39,056 nt of DNA from Marivita sp. XM-24bin2 (GTDB lineage Bacteria; Pseudomonadota; Alphaproteobacteria; Rhodobacterales; Rhodobacteraceae), in assembly GCA_003149565.1 (NCBI GenBank), contig QCWH01000027.1, positions 1 through 39,056 of the forward strand. Direction: 5' to 3'. The notes beneath the pieces were generated by a model. That model was given only the letters and a program-made list of their open reading frames with translations. It was not told the origin of the DNA and did no database searches. The position numbers were made by a program, and so were the translations under genes. Below, one piece after another: positions 1-8,700 of the stretch. The first letter of the stretch is position 1. Each line of letters opens with the position of its first letter.

Positions 1-7
1 ACCTGAA

Positions 8-739
8 ATGTGCAAAGTTGTCTACATTCTCCCAACCTTACTTCTGATTTTGCCGAGCTGTAGTCGGATGGATCACATCGGCAAACCGCCGACATTATCA
101 CCGCAAAATCAGAGTGTCGAACGTCAGGCGATGGTGTTTTCGGGGTTGCCCGCAACCACTGCCGATACCTCGCCATACAGAAAAGCATCTTTGTGGAGTG
201 GTGATCAGTCGTCGCTCTTTGGTGATCGCCGCGCGTTCACCACGGGCGATATTCTCACTGTTCTGGTTGAGATCGACGATGAGGCAGAAATATCGAACTC
301 ATCATCCCGCACGCGTTCTGCGAAAGAGAACCTTGGAGTGCCTAATTTGATGGGCCTACCCCAACGTCAGAACAAAGCTCTGCCGGATGGTGCCAGTGTC
401 GACACGGCAGTGGAGTTGGATTCTTCAAGTTCAAGCCAGGGCAACGGCTCGGTGCGTCGCAATGAAAAGCTAACGCTCCGGATCGCGGCAACCGTCGTCG
501 ATGTTTTGCCGAATGGTGTGCTCCGCATTGAGGGCACTCAGGAGGTCCGCGTGAATTTTGAACTGCGCGAACTTTTTGTATCCGGTTTCGTCCGTCGGGC
601 GGACATCACGCGTCAAAACGAAATCACCTACGACAAGATGGCTTCAGCCCGCATTTCATATGGTGGACGCGGTCAGATCAGCGACGTTCAACAACCACGG
701 ATCGGTCAGCAAGTGCTTGATGCGCTGCTTCCCTTCTAA
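8..739 (+). CDS. flgH: Flagellar L-ring protein FlgH (lipoprotein)
   Basis: This gene encodes the protein that forms the L-ring of the flagellar basal body in the outer membrane, working with the P-ring as a bushing for the rod. The 243-residue product starts with a hydrophobic segment ending in a lipobox (LPSC, Cys18), as expected for this outer-membrane lipoprotein. The C-terminal half carries FlgH-like sequence, with GDILTVLVEI near residue 80 and a run ending VRRADI and ITYDKMASARISYGG near the C-terminus. Length matches the family. The start lies only seven bases into the window, so its ribosome-binding site and the preceding gene cannot be judged. It is followed after 15 bases by the fliL-like gene, suggesting one transcript. 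Confidence 0.93.
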   Translation: MCKVVYILPTLLLILPSCSRMDHIGKPPTLSPQNQSVERQAMVFSGLPATTADTSPYRKASLWSGDQSSLFGDRRAFTTGDILTVLVEIDDEAEISNSSSRTRSAKENLGVPNLMGLPQRQNKALPDGASVDTAVELDSSSSSQGNGSVRRNEKLTLRIAATVVDVLPNGVLRIEGTQEVRVNFELRELFVSGFVRRADITRQNEITYDKMASARISYGGRGQISDVQQPRIGQQVLDALLPF

Positions 740-754
740 GCCGTAGGGAACCTC

Positions 755-1249
755 GTGATGCTCAAAATACTGATGCCATTTCTAGGTCTTGCCCTTGGTT
801 TGGCCGGCGGCGGAACGGCTGCCTATTTTTTTGTTCCAGCCGAGGAAAACACCGAAGACGAGACAACAGCGACCCACAAGGCCGATCCTGCAGTGGCCAC
901 GGAATTACCCGACACTCCGGACCAGTTGGAAATCGTGAAATTACCAAGCCAATTTGTCGTGCCTGTCATCCTGGACAATCGTGTACGGGCGATGGTGATT
1001 CTCACGGTTGCTCTGGAAGTTGAAACCGGACAGGGTGATCATGTCCGTGCCATGGAGCCCAAACTCCGAGATGTTTTCCTCGGTGAATTGTTCAGCCTTG
1101 CCGCGCTAGACGGGTTCCGCGACGAGTTGATTTCCCGGAAAACTCTTGAACTGGTCAAGCGTGCCCTCACAGAGCGGTCAAAGCACGTACTTGGACTGCA
1201 ATTTGTAAACGTCCTTGTCACAGACATGGCGCGCCAAGACGTATTCTAA
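755..1249 (+). CDS. fliL: Flagellar basal body-associated FliL-like protein
   Basis: FliL is a single-pass inner-membrane protein that rings the stator and supports flagellar torque. The 164-residue product has one N-terminal membrane helix (about residues 5-29), an acidic linker, and a periplasmic domain with the FliL-like pattern of a beta strand (FVVPVIL), then VILTVALEVE and a C-terminal helix and strand. A GTG at 755 and an ATG at 758 are adjacent in frame; GTAGGGA just upstream could serve either, so the true start may be 758. Its stop codon overlaps the stop of the oppositely oriented coiled-coil gene by four bases. FliL family members diverge widely, so the assignment rests on topology and context as much as on sequence. 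Confidence 0.8.
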   Translation: MMLKILMPFLGLALGLAGGGTAAYFFVPAEENTEDETTATHKADPAVATELPDTPDQLEIVKLPSQFVVPVILDNRVRAMVILTVALEVETGQGDHVRAMEPKLRDVFLGELFSLAALDGFRDELISRKTLELVKRALTERSKHVLGLQFVNVLVTDMARQDVF

Positions 1250-1662
1250 CGCCGCTTCATCAACTCGAACAGAACCTGAGCTCCGTTCTCGTCGTCATCC
1301 CGTGACCTCGCGTCGTTTGCTTTTCGGTCAAGATAAAGTGTCAGGCCTAGCCGCTGGCGCAACGCATCCTTCAGTCGATCTTGCACGTGAAGCCTCTGAA
1401 GTGCAGCCTGTGCCAATATTGGCTGTAAACGTCGCTGGTCCTCAGCGAGCTTATGCAAATAGGCTTCGTGAAAGTGAAACGCATGCGGCTGCTTGGTGGC
1501 GTTTTCCTGAAGCGACGCAGAAAGCGCGTCTCCTTGCTCTGTAATTGCAATCTGTTTAGAGCGCAGTTCACGTTTTAGGCGCAACTCCGTCGCCAAGCGC
1601 GCTTCTAGCAACTGCACGCGTGCATCCAAGACCTCGCGCGTTTTTTCAAAGCGTTTATCCAC
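1246..1662 (-). CDS. Coiled-coil FliJ-like flagellar protein
   Basis: The product is a soluble, charged, mostly helical protein of 138 residues, rich in Leu, Arg, Glu and Gln, with heptad-like stretches such as LLEARLATELRLKRELRSK. No membrane segment or signal peptide is visible. I chose the GTG at 1662. It overlaps the last eight bases of flhB (GTGGATAA) and has AAAGG just upstream, whereas the ATG at 1740 would overlap flhB by 86 bases. FliJ, a coiled-coil chaperone-escort and ATPase-stalk protein of about 140-150 residues that contacts FlhA, fits the size, composition and location at the end of an flhA-fliR-flhB operon. That identity is inference, since FliJ sequences are hardly conserved. 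Its 3' end overlaps the fliL-like gene tail to tail. Confidence 0.65.
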   Translation of the reverse strand: MDKRFEKTREVLDARVQLLEARLATELRLKRELRSKQIAITEQGDALSASLQENATKQPHAFHFHEAYLHKLAEDQRRLQPILAQAALQRLHVQDRLKDALRQRLGLTLYLDRKANDARSRDDDENGAQVLFELMKRR

Positions 1663-2737
1663 GGCCTTTACGTACCTTTTCCTGCACGCGGCGCGCATAT
1701 CCGATTGCAGCAGCGACCGCCTTGTAGTGAGTCGACTCAATGATCATACCGACTTTGACCTCGCTGTAGAGTTGCCGTGCAGTTGGGGGGTCGCGGTAGA
1801 GCGGCACGCCAGATTGAATGGCAATCTCACGGATCTTGCGCGCAGTTTCATCGGTTCCGCGAGCAACGCATTTCGGGACGGTGTTGGCTTCGCCACCCCA
1901 TTGCAACGCAATGGCGTAGTGGGTTGGATTGGTAATCACCACCACAGCTTTCGGGACATCAAGAAGCATCCGGTTGGTCGCAATCTCTTCAGCTTTCGCG
2001 CGCCTTTGCTGACGGATGTTCGCATCTCCCTCCTCATTCTTGTGCTCGTCTTTCATTTCCTGGTGGGACATGCGATTTTTGCGGGCATGCTCACGCGTCT
2101 GCCAAAGCGCATCAATGACGGCGAGAACCGCATATGTTCCAAGTGTAAGCCAAAGCCAGCGTGTCGCGACTTCGAAAGTATTGGCGAGCGCCAGATGCTC
2201 ACCACGCATAATTGCCATTTCAAAAAGCTCGTGACCGTCCTGAATGAAAACCGCCATCCAAATCGCAAAAACCAAGAACTTCACAAAATTCTTGGTGAAC
2301 TCGAAAAGACCGGACCATCCAAATTTCTTCTTCGCGTTGGCAAGCAATGACACTCGGTTAAGCTTTGGCTTGATCTTGTCGCCTGTGAAAAGGACCTGCT
2401 TCGCAGCAATCAGACCCACAATCATCGCAACCATTGGGGCGACAAAAAGAATAAGCAGGATGGGCATCAGGGCAGTTTTGGCAAAACCAAAGACCACGGC
2501 TCCATCGAGAGGACGTCTTTCAGATACCGACTGTCGAACGAATTCAGACAACTGAAGGACTAAGTCTGTCACCGTACCGTTGAACAGCGCCAAAATTGCG
2601 CTCATCAAGAGGGCAAGGCCGACAAAATTTACGACATCCTGAGACCGTACGATCTCGCCCTTTTTTCGGGCCTCTTCGAGCTTGCGCCGGGTGGCCTCAT
2701 ACGGCTTGTCGTTCTGATCTTCGCTGCTGTCACTCAT
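1655..2737 (-). CDS. flhB: Flagellar type III export protein FlhB
   Basis: FlhB is the substrate-specificity switch of the flagellar type III secretion gate. The 360-residue product begins with a polar tail (ATRRKLEEARKKGEI), followed by four membrane segments within about residues 35-210. Its cytosolic domain has the autocleavage loop NPTH at residues 270-273, in the context VVVITNPTHYAIAL. Cleavage between Asn and Pro is the known switch. Length is standard. The ATG at 2737 overlaps the end of fliR by eight bases, and its own stop overlaps the FliJ-like gene, so translation of the three genes is probably coupled. All key residues are present. Confidence 0.96.
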   Translation of the reverse strand: MSDSSEDQNDKPYEATRRKLEEARKKGEIVRSQDVVNFVGLALLMSAILALFNGTVTDLVLQLSEFVRQSVSERRPLDGAVVFGFAKTALMPILLILFVAPMVAMIVGLIAAKQVLFTGDKIKPKLNRVSLLANAKKKFGWSGLFEFTKNFVKFLVFAIWMAVFIQDGHELFEMAIMRGEHLALANTFEVATRWLWLTLGTYAVLAVIDALWQTREHARKNRMSHQEMKDEHKNEEGDANIRQQRRAKAEEIATNRMLLDVPKAVVVITNPTHYAIALQWGGEANTVPKCVARGTDETARKIREIAIQSGVPLYRDPPTARQLYSEVKVGMIIESTHYKAVAAAIGYARRVQEKVRKGRG

Positions 2738-3497
2738 TGGCGCTCACAAATGGCATCATCAGAATGGACAGGGCTTTCTCCTGCCAGACGTCGAGCAATA
2801 GATCGAAATGGAGGTATAGGAAGTAGATCGAGAACAGCGCTACAAACGGGATGCCAATGAAGGACACCATGAACTGGGGCATGGCTTTGTTTATGAAACC
2901 GATGCACAGGTAATAGACAAACATCAGGCTCAGAAATCCTGACGACAAAACAACGGCCTGCGTGAAAACTAAGTTCACCAAAGATGTGATCTTGGATGCA
3001 AAGAAGCTCGCTAAGAGTTCGGGGCTTGGCAGCTGGGCGGTGTAGCTGGCGGCAAACGCATACAGCATCTGATCCGCCAGAGAAGTCGAATAGAGAATTG
3101 CAATGCCGGTGGTCACAAGAAAATGGCCTATGACAGGTATTGGTTCTGTCGCGTTGCCCAGCATCTGAGCCAACGAGATCGATTGGCTGATGATCGTACC
3201 TGCTTGCTCCAACAGAAATATCATTCCACGTCCAAAAAGGCCGATGAACAGGCCTGTTGCCGTTTCGCGCAACATGAAAACGAGAAACTCTGCACCAGCA
3301 GGACGGACTGCTGGAATGTGGGGTTCCAGCACAGGAGATATTGCCGCCGCGAAAACCAAAGCGGCTGCGAGGCGGATGCGCACTGAGACATAGTTCTCTC
3401 CAAAGCCCGGTGCGAGGTAAAACGCAGGACCAATGCGCAGGAAGACGGCCCCGATCAGCCAAAACTGGTCACTGAATTCGGCGAGGATATCTTCCAT
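2730..3497 (-). CDS. fliR: Flagellar export gate protein FliR
   Basis: FliR is part of the FliPQR channel of the flagellar export gate in the inner membrane. From the ATG at 3497 (MEDILAEFSDQFW) the product is 255 residues, the usual FliR size, with six hydrophobic segments and typical FliR stretches such as RIGPAFYLAPGFGE and TGLFIGLFGRGMIFLLEQAG. The reading frame stays open 17 codons further upstream, but that would run into the end of flhA and add an untypical N-terminus, so the shorter start is preferred; it sits four bases after the flhA stop. The ribosome-binding site is weak, consistent with translational coupling to flhA. The 3' end overlaps flhB by eight bases. Confidence 0.94.
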   Translation of the reverse strand: MEDILAEFSDQFWLIGAVFLRIGPAFYLAPGFGENYVSVRIRLAAALVFAAAISPVLEPHIPAVRPAGAEFLVFMLRETATGLFIGLFGRGMIFLLEQAGTIISQSISLAQMLGNATEPIPVIGHFLVTTGIAILYSTSLADQMLYAFAASYTAQLPSPELLASFFASKITSLVNLVFTQAVVLSSGFLSLMFVYYLCIGFINKAMPQFMVSFIGIPFVALFSIYFLYLHFDLLLDVWQEKALSILMMPFVSANE

Positions 3498-3501
3498 CTG
3501 G

Positions 3502-5586
3502 TTAAGCCGAAATGGTGCCGACAAGCGCGGGCTTGGCATCCAAGCCAATCTCTTCGAACGCCATGACAGGATTGGCTATGCCCTTGGCGCTCAGGATGCT
3601 TCGCAGAAACCGTCGACGTCGTCCCGGAGTGACAAGCACAGGAAAAACACCTTTCTTGCCAACGCGGGCCAACTCCTCGGCAATATTTTTTGCTAGTGCT
3701 TCGAAATCCTTGGGCGGCAAAGCCACGTCAGGCATCCCGCGTTCTGTGGCGACTTCAAATTCCGAAAAACGCTTTTCCCAATCTGATGACAGATGGACCA
3801 AAGGAATTGTACCGTCCTCCCGTCGCATTGACGCGACCAGCTGAAAGCCAAGTCGCTGACGCACATGCTCGCAAATAACATCTGCCGAATGCCCCTGGCC
3901 GCGGGTTTCTGAAATGGCTTCGAGGATGAGCTGGAAATTTCGGATCGACACCTGCTCATCAAGCAGAAGCTTCAGAACCTGCAAGAGCGTTTCCATCGAG
4001 ACCTTGTCGGGAATCGTCTGATCAATCAGTGTGCGGTTTGCCTCAGCACGCCCTGGATTAGACAAGGCGCCCAATTCGTCCAGCAAACGCTTCAGCGACT
4101 TCATCGTCAGCAGCCGACCAAGGTTGCGCTTTATGATCTCTAGCAGATGCGTCGCCAACACTTCGCTCGGCGAAACGACCGTCAGGCCTCCGAGTTGCGC
4201 ATCTTCACGCTCCGCTTCGTGTATCCATCGCGCTGGCGCACCGTAGACCGGTTCTTCGACATCGGTGCCCTTGGGCAGTGCAGTCGCGTCCTCGGGGATC
4301 AAGGCCAGCATCATGTCGGGGTGTAGAACACCTCTGGCCACTTCAACCCCGTGCACGCGCAGCACATAAGTGCCATTTTTCAGCATTGCATCGTCGGTTA
4401 GCCGAACCTCTGGCATGATCATCCCAAAACTTTTGGCAATATGGGTCCGCATATTGGTGATGCGGGGATCCAGTCCGTTTGCTGGGTCAAGAACCATGTC
4501 CACAAGATCAGGTGCGAATTCGACGTGGATGTCGTCCAGATCAAGCACATCCCCGATTGGTCGATCCCGTAGCACAGGCGTGGGTTGGTTTTCAGTTTCG
4601 GTCTCAGTTTCACCAGCTGGCTGCTGGCTGAGCCAATAGGCCAAGGCTCCAAGGATGATTCCACCCATGAGAAATGGAACCATTGGCAACCCGGGCACGA
4701 GTGCGAACAAAACCATCAACACAGCAACAGTCGCCAGCGCGGCGGGATGGCGCCCCAGTTGTGAAGTGATTGCCAGGTCTGTGGCCCCGATTGCACCTCC
4801 CCGCGCGAGCAGAAGAGCCGCCGCAATGGAGATGATTACTGCGGGAATCTGAGTGACGAGACCATCACCAACCGTGAGTATGGCATAGGTTTCAAAAGCA
4901 TCCCCTATTGGCATGCCATGCACCAAAGTGCCCATGATAAGTCCAACGAAGATGTTGAGCAGCGTAATCAAGAGTCCAGCGACCGCATCGCCTTTGACAA
5001 ATTTCGAAGCTCCATCAAGGGAGCCAAAAAACGTCGTCTCCTGCAGTTCCGATTCTCTTCGGGCCCGTGCCTCTGCATGCGTGATAGCACCGGCAGCCAT
5101 ATCGCTGTCGATGGCCAGTTGTTTGCCGGGCATTCCATCCAATGCAAAGCGGGCGCCCACCTCGGCCATGCGCGCCGCCCCTTTTGTGATCACCATGAAG
5201 TTGACGATCAGAAGCACGCAAAACACCACGAGACCCAGAAAGACGCTGCCGCCCATGACGAAATCAGCAAAGCCTTGAATGACATTTCCCGCTGCATGTG
5301 TGCCAGTGTGGCCTTCGCCGATGATCAGTTTGGTTGAGCTGATGTTGAGCGACAGGCGGAGCATCAAGGACGCAAGCAGGATTGTTGGAAATGCTGAGAA
5401 ATCCAACGGGCGTTCAACAAAAAGCGTGACGGTAAAGATCAGGATGGCCAGTGCAAAAGACGTTGCCAACCCCACGTCCAGAACAAAGGCCGGGACGGGC
5501 AGGATCATCATGACAATCACGGCCATCAAGGCCACGGCCAGAATGACAGTTGGCTTGGCAAAAAGGCGTTGGACCGTCTCTCGCAT
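3502..5586 (-). CDS. flhA: Flagellar export gate protein FlhA
   Basis: FlhA is the large ion-conducting export-gate subunit that docks chaperone-substrate complexes. The product has 694 residues. Its N-terminal half holds eight predicted membrane helices and the family signature around residues 139-163 (EVGARFALDGMPGKQLAID). The FVKGDA motif with Asp200 corresponds to the conserved charged residue of the ion pathway. The C-terminal half (from about 350) is the cytosolic docking domain. The length matches FlhA and no key motif is missing. The ATG at 5586 shares one base with the stop of the upstream transglycosylase gene (TGATG), so the transglycosylase, flhA, fliR, flhB and FliJ-like genes form one tight leftward operon. 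Confidence 0.97.
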   Translation of the reverse strand: MRETVQRLFAKPTVILAVALMAVIVMMILPVPAFVLDVGLATSFALAILIFTVTLFVERPLDFSAFPTILLASLMLRLSLNISSTKLIIGEGHTGTHAAGNVIQGFADFVMGGSVFLGLVVFCVLLIVNFMVITKGAARMAEVGARFALDGMPGKQLAIDSDMAAGAITHAEARARRESELQETTFFGSLDGASKFVKGDAVAGLLITLLNIFVGLIMGTLVHGMPIGDAFETYAILTVGDGLVTQIPAVIISIAAALLLARGGAIGATDLAITSQLGRHPAALATVAVLMVLFALVPGLPMVPFLMGGIILGALAYWLSQQPAGETETETENQPTPVLRDRPIGDVLDLDDIHVEFAPDLVDMVLDPANGLDPRITNMRTHIAKSFGMIMPEVRLTDDAMLKNGTYVLRVHGVEVARGVLHPDMMLALIPEDATALPKGTDVEEPVYGAPARWIHEAEREDAQLGGLTVVSPSEVLATHLLEIIKRNLGRLLTMKSLKRLLDELGALSNPGRAEANRTLIDQTIPDKVSMETLLQVLKLLLDEQVSIRNFQLILEAISETRGQGHSADVICEHVRQRLGFQLVASMRREDGTIPLVHLSSDWEKRFSEFEVATERGMPDVALPPKDFEALAKNIAEELARVGKKGVFPVLVTPGRRRRFLRSILSAKGIANPVMAFEEIGLDAKPALVGTISA

Positions 5587-6248
5587 CAGTTTGACCGATG
5601 CAGGGCAATGAACGGAGGTGCATCAGACGCATCTGACAGAAAGAGCGATCCGGGCCGCGCCTGTCCTGAGTGCCCCCAAGGTGCTGTTGCTTGCCGAACT
5701 TCATCCGAAGGAGTTGTCAGGTCCGTCTGAGCCACCTTTGTACGCAGAGTGCGAAACTTCGCCTTATAGCGTTCGGCATATTTCGGCGTCCGGCTGTGAT
5801 ACGCGCCAGCAGCCTGTGTCCAACTTCCGAATTCGCGATACAGGTCTGTCAAAAACTGTGCAGCATAAAGTGCGTTCAGACTTGGGTTGAACATATCGTC
5901 AAGGGACCGAAAACCATCAGCGTGCCAACGATAGTTGATCTGAAAACACCCTATATCGAGGTTGGTTTCACCACGTTTGAGCTGCGAAAAAACATAGGAT
6001 CGGGCGTCGTCTTCGGTCTTAAACCACGATCCGTTCCCGGCGTGATTGACAGTCCACGGCCAAGGGTCAGCGGCCTTGCCTCGACCGGTTTCAAGCCGCG
6101 TGATTGTTTGCATGACATCCAGTGGCACACCGGTGTCTTCGGCCGCCTGACGTGCAGCGCTATCGCACAAACTCGCCCAAGCATCGGTAGTGCAGATGCC
6201 AAGCAAAACAACGCCGAAGCCCAACGACCTTGACCAAATGCCGCCCAA
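5586..6248 (-). CDS. Lytic transglycosylase (SLT domain), probably flagellar
   Basis: The product is a predicted periplasmic murein lytic transglycosylase of 220 residues. It has an N-terminal signal sequence (to about AWA at residues 23-25) and a single SLT fold. The likely catalytic glutamate is Glu53 in ITRLETGRG, followed by the family landmarks DIGCFQINYRWH and a late segment around AGAYHSRTPKYAERY. The start is a TTG at 6248 with GAGGGA about seven bases upstream; a second in-frame TTG at 6224 is possible. Its stop overlaps the flhA start, so it is translated with the export-gate genes. Rhodobacter sphaeroides has a flagellum-dedicated transglycosylase (SltF) that opens murein for the rod, and a similar role is inferred here from the operon. 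Confidence 0.85.
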   Translation of the reverse strand: MGGIWSRSLGFGVVLLGICTTDAWASLCDSAARQAAEDTGVPLDVMQTITRLETGRGKAADPWPWTVNHAGNGSWFKTEDDARSYVFSQLKRGETNLDIGCFQINYRWHADGFRSLDDMFNPSLNALYAAQFLTDLYREFGSWTQAAGAYHSRTPKYAERYKAKFRTLRTKVAQTDLTTPSDEVRQATAPWGHSGQARPGSLFLSDASDAPPFIALHRSN

Positions 6249-6298
6249 AGCAAATCCCTCGCATTCTGCGGTTCGAGAAGACCCTAGAGAACGGAGGG

Positions 6299-6313
6299 TT
6301 AGGATTTGGTTAC
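6299..6313. promoter_or_regulatory. Possible CtrA-type half-site pair
   Basis: On the + strand the sequence reads TTAG, seven bases, TTAC. This matches six of eight positions of the TTAA-N7-TTAA box bound by the response regulator CtrA, which activates flagellar genes in Rhodobacterales. Read on the minus strand, it is two TAACC direct repeats 11 bases apart. It lies about 50 bases upstream of the transglycosylase-flhA operon start. The match is imperfect and no convincing -10/-35 pair was found beside it. Confidence 0.3.
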
Positions 6314-6329
6314 GAAAAACGGGATGGGG

Positions 6330-7862
6330 TCAGAAAAAGGCTTCGAAGATTGCGACGATCCCACCACCGATAATGGCGCCTGTAAGCCCCCAGATCAGCG
6401 CTGACTTCAATTTGCTGCTCTTCGGTTCAGGCGTGCCCTGAGCCTGAGCAATCAAAAGCTGCTCCATCAGCCCTGGCAACCGTGGGCCGAAACGCGCCAG
6501 TACCATTGCGGTTTTTCCCAAGTCCTTTGCAAAGGCACGGGGGCCGATGCTGGTTTTGATATAATCCTCAACGATCGGCTTGGCGACATTCCAGATGTTC
6601 ATCTTGGGGTCCAGTGAACGCGCCACGCCTTCGACCACAACCATCGTCCGTTGTAGCAGGATCAGTTCGGTTCGCGTTTCCATACCGAACCGTTCCGTCA
6701 CCTCGAAGAGATAGCTCAACAGCCGCCCCATCGAGATCCGGGTCGCGTCCATTCCAAAGATCGGCTCCCCGACCGCCCTTAGCGCGCGTGCGAATTCGTC
6801 GACATCGCGGTCATTGGGCACATAACCGGCCTCGAAATGCACTTCCGCCACACGTTGGTAGTCACGTCGGATAAATCCATAGAGGATCTCGGCATAGACC
6901 CTGCGGGTATATTCGTCGATGTGCCCCATGATGCCAAAATCAAGCGCGATAATGTCACCGTTGGGAGCGACCTTGAGATTGCCCTGATGCATGTCCGCAT
7001 GGAAATAGCCATCTCGTAGCGCATGTTGCAGGAAGAGCTGCAAGACCCTTTCGCTAAGCGCCACGCGGTCATGACCGGCAGCGTCCAGCGCGTCGTTATC
7101 ACCCAAGGGGACGCCTTCGGCCCAGCTAAGCGTCATGACACGGCGACTGGAGAGTTCCCACTTGACCTCGGGCAGTTGAAAGCCTGGATCCTCAGACGTG
7201 TTCGCAGCAAATTCAGACGCCGCAGCGGATTCAAGCCGAAGGTCCAATTCGCCCATCACCACACCTTCGAAATGCGTGATCACGTCCATTGGCCGCAGCC
7301 GACGGGACGAGGGCGACAATAATTCGATCAGGCTGGCTGCGAAATAAAACGCATCAATATCCTTACGGAAATTCCGTTCGACATTGGGTCTCAAAACCTT
7401 GACAGCAACCGTCTCTCCACTCTCGGCCAATTTTGCCTTGTGCACCTGAGCGATAGAGGCCGCTGCGACAGGTTCGCTGAATTCCGTGAACAGAGTATCT
7501 ACGGATATTCCAAGCTCTGACTCAACCATTTTCTTGGCTTCGGAAACCGAGAACGGAGGCAATTTGTCCTGAAGTACACGCAATTGCGTGGCCATCTCAT
7601 CGCCGACAACGTCAGGACGTGTGCTAAGTACCTGTCCAAATTTGATATAAGCCGGACCCAAAGCCGTAAGAGCGCGCGGCGCTGGTGGCATGTTGGGATC
7701 ACCAGAGTAACCCAGCCATTTGAAGGGCCATCCCAACAACCGTGCCGCCAGTCGCAAAGGCTTTGGCGCATCGAATGCATCGAGAACGACGCCCATTGCG
7801 CCCGTACGTTCCAGCGTCGCGCCCGTACGGATCAGGCGAAGAATGTTGTGCGGGCCTCTCAC
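6330..7862 (-). CDS. ubiB: Ubiquinone biosynthesis kinase-like protein UbiB
   Basis: UbiB is an atypical (ABC1/ADCK) protein-kinase-like ATPase needed for ubiquinone biosynthesis at the inner membrane. The 510-residue product has the KxGQ motif (KFGQ, residues 74-77) and the alanine-rich loop AAAS (133-136) that replaces the glycine-rich loop. It also has the VAVK lysine (Lys155), the catalytic-loop equivalent FHADMHQGN and the metal-binding DFG. A C-terminal hydrophobic helix after about residue 485 matches the family's membrane anchor. The start is GTG, one base after the ubiE stop; the N-terminus (RLIRTGATLERTGAM) fits UbiB homologues. It is co-transcribed with ubiE. No terminator is clear between it and the flagellar operon downstream. 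Confidence 0.95.
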   Translation of the reverse strand: MRGPHNILRLIRTGATLERTGAMGVVLDAFDAPKPLRLAARLLGWPFKWLGYSGDPNMPPAPRALTALGPAYIKFGQVLSTRPDVVGDEMATQLRVLQDKLPPFSVSEAKKMVESELGISVDTLFTEFSEPVAAASIAQVHKAKLAESGETVAVKVLRPNVERNFRKDIDAFYFAASLIELLSPSSRRLRPMDVITHFEGVVMGELDLRLESAAASEFAANTSEDPGFQLPEVKWELSSRRVMTLSWAEGVPLGDNDALDAAGHDRVALSERVLQLFLQHALRDGYFHADMHQGNLKVAPNGDIIALDFGIMGHIDEYTRRVYAEILYGFIRRDYQRVAEVHFEAGYVPNDRDVDEFARALRAVGEPIFGMDATRISMGRLLSYLFEVTERFGMETRTELILLQRTMVVVEGVARSLDPKMNIWNVAKPIVEDYIKTSIGPRAFAKDLGKTAMVLARFGPRLPGLMEQLLIAQAQGTPEPKSSKLKSALIWGLTGAIIGGGIVAIFEAFF

Positions 7863-7863
7863 G

Positions 7864-8616
7864 TCAGATTTTCCAACCAGAATGAAGGCACGCTATGCCC
7901 ATACTCAGGTTTCGGTATTTGGCGTTTTCAAAGCCCGCTTGACGAACCATACTGAGGAACGTGTCCTGGTCAGGAAATTTACGAATTGACTCAACGAGAT
8001 ATTGATAACTGTCTCGATCATTCGCGATCACTTTCCCCATGCGTGGAATGATGTTGAACGAGTATAGGTCATATACCTTTTGCATCAGATCATTTGGGAT
8101 CTGGTTGAACTCAAGCACCATCAAACGACCACCGGGGCGCAACACACGGAAGGCCTCATTCAGCGCCTCCTGAGGGCGCGTAACGTTCCGGATGCCGAAT
8201 GAAATCGTATACACATCGAATGTGTTGTCTTCGAAGGGCAGGCTCATGGCGTCGCCGACAACCCAATCCAGACTATCGCTCATAGCGTTTGCTTCGGCCC
8301 GCTTGCGACCTTCGACAAGCATCGGTTCGGTGAGATCAAGAACGGTCGCGTGACCACTGCCAGCCCGCTTTAGAAAACGGAAGGAGATGTCGCCCGTGCC
8401 GCCAGCCACATCAAGCAGCTTTTGACCTGCACGGGGCGCGAGCCAGTCCATCATGGCGTCTTTCCAGATCCGGTGAATGCCGAACGACATGGCATCGTTC
8501 ATGACGTCATATTTTGAAGCGACAGAGCTGAAAACGCCCTGTACGCGGCCCGCCTTTTCGCTCTCAGGGACGTCCTGAAACCCGAAATGCGTGGTTGTTT
8601 TATTTTCGTCTGCCAT
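7864..8616 (-). CDS. ubiE: Ubiquinone/menaquinone C-methyltransferase UbiE
   Basis: UbiE is the S-adenosylmethionine-dependent C-methyltransferase of ubiquinone biosynthesis. The 250-residue product shows the UbiE/COQ5 pattern throughout: [25 protein letters not shown] near the N-terminus, then the SAM-binding motif [13 protein letters not shown] (about residues 67-79). Further on come [27 protein letters not shown] and a C-terminus ending [15 protein letters not shown]. The length is normal. It has an AAGG ribosome-binding site, heads the ubiE-ubiB operon, and is divergent from mutM. Confidence 0.97.
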   Translation of the reverse strand: MADENKTTTHFGFQDVPESEKAGRVQGVFSSVASKYDVMNDAMSFGIHRIWKDAMMDWLAPRAGQKLLDVAGGTGDISFRFLKRAGSGHATVLDLTEPMLVEGRKRAEANAMSDSLDWVVGDAMSLPFEDNTFDVYTISFGIRNVTRPQEALNEAFRVLRPGGRLMVLEFNQIPNDLMQKVYDLYSFNIIPRMGKVIANDRDSYQYLVESIRKFPDQDTFLSMVRQAGFENAKYRNLSMGIACLHSGWKI

Positions 8617-8645
8617 AAGCCTTGTCGTTTCCCGTGCCAGACCTT

Positions 8646-8673
8646 CTTATAGAGCGCCCACACGGCGATACAA
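8646..8673 (-). promoter_or_regulatory. Candidate ubiE promoter
   Basis: On the minus strand, TTGTAT at 8673-8668 and TATAAG at 8651-8646 are separated by 16 bases. The -10 box matches five of six consensus positions and the -35 box three. The predicted transcript start is about 23 bases upstream of the ubiE ATG. The intergenic region is only 84 bases long, so the divergent mutM promoter must overlap or abut it. Confidence 0.4.
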
Positions 8674-8700
8674 TGCGACGACACAAGCAGGACACCCAGA

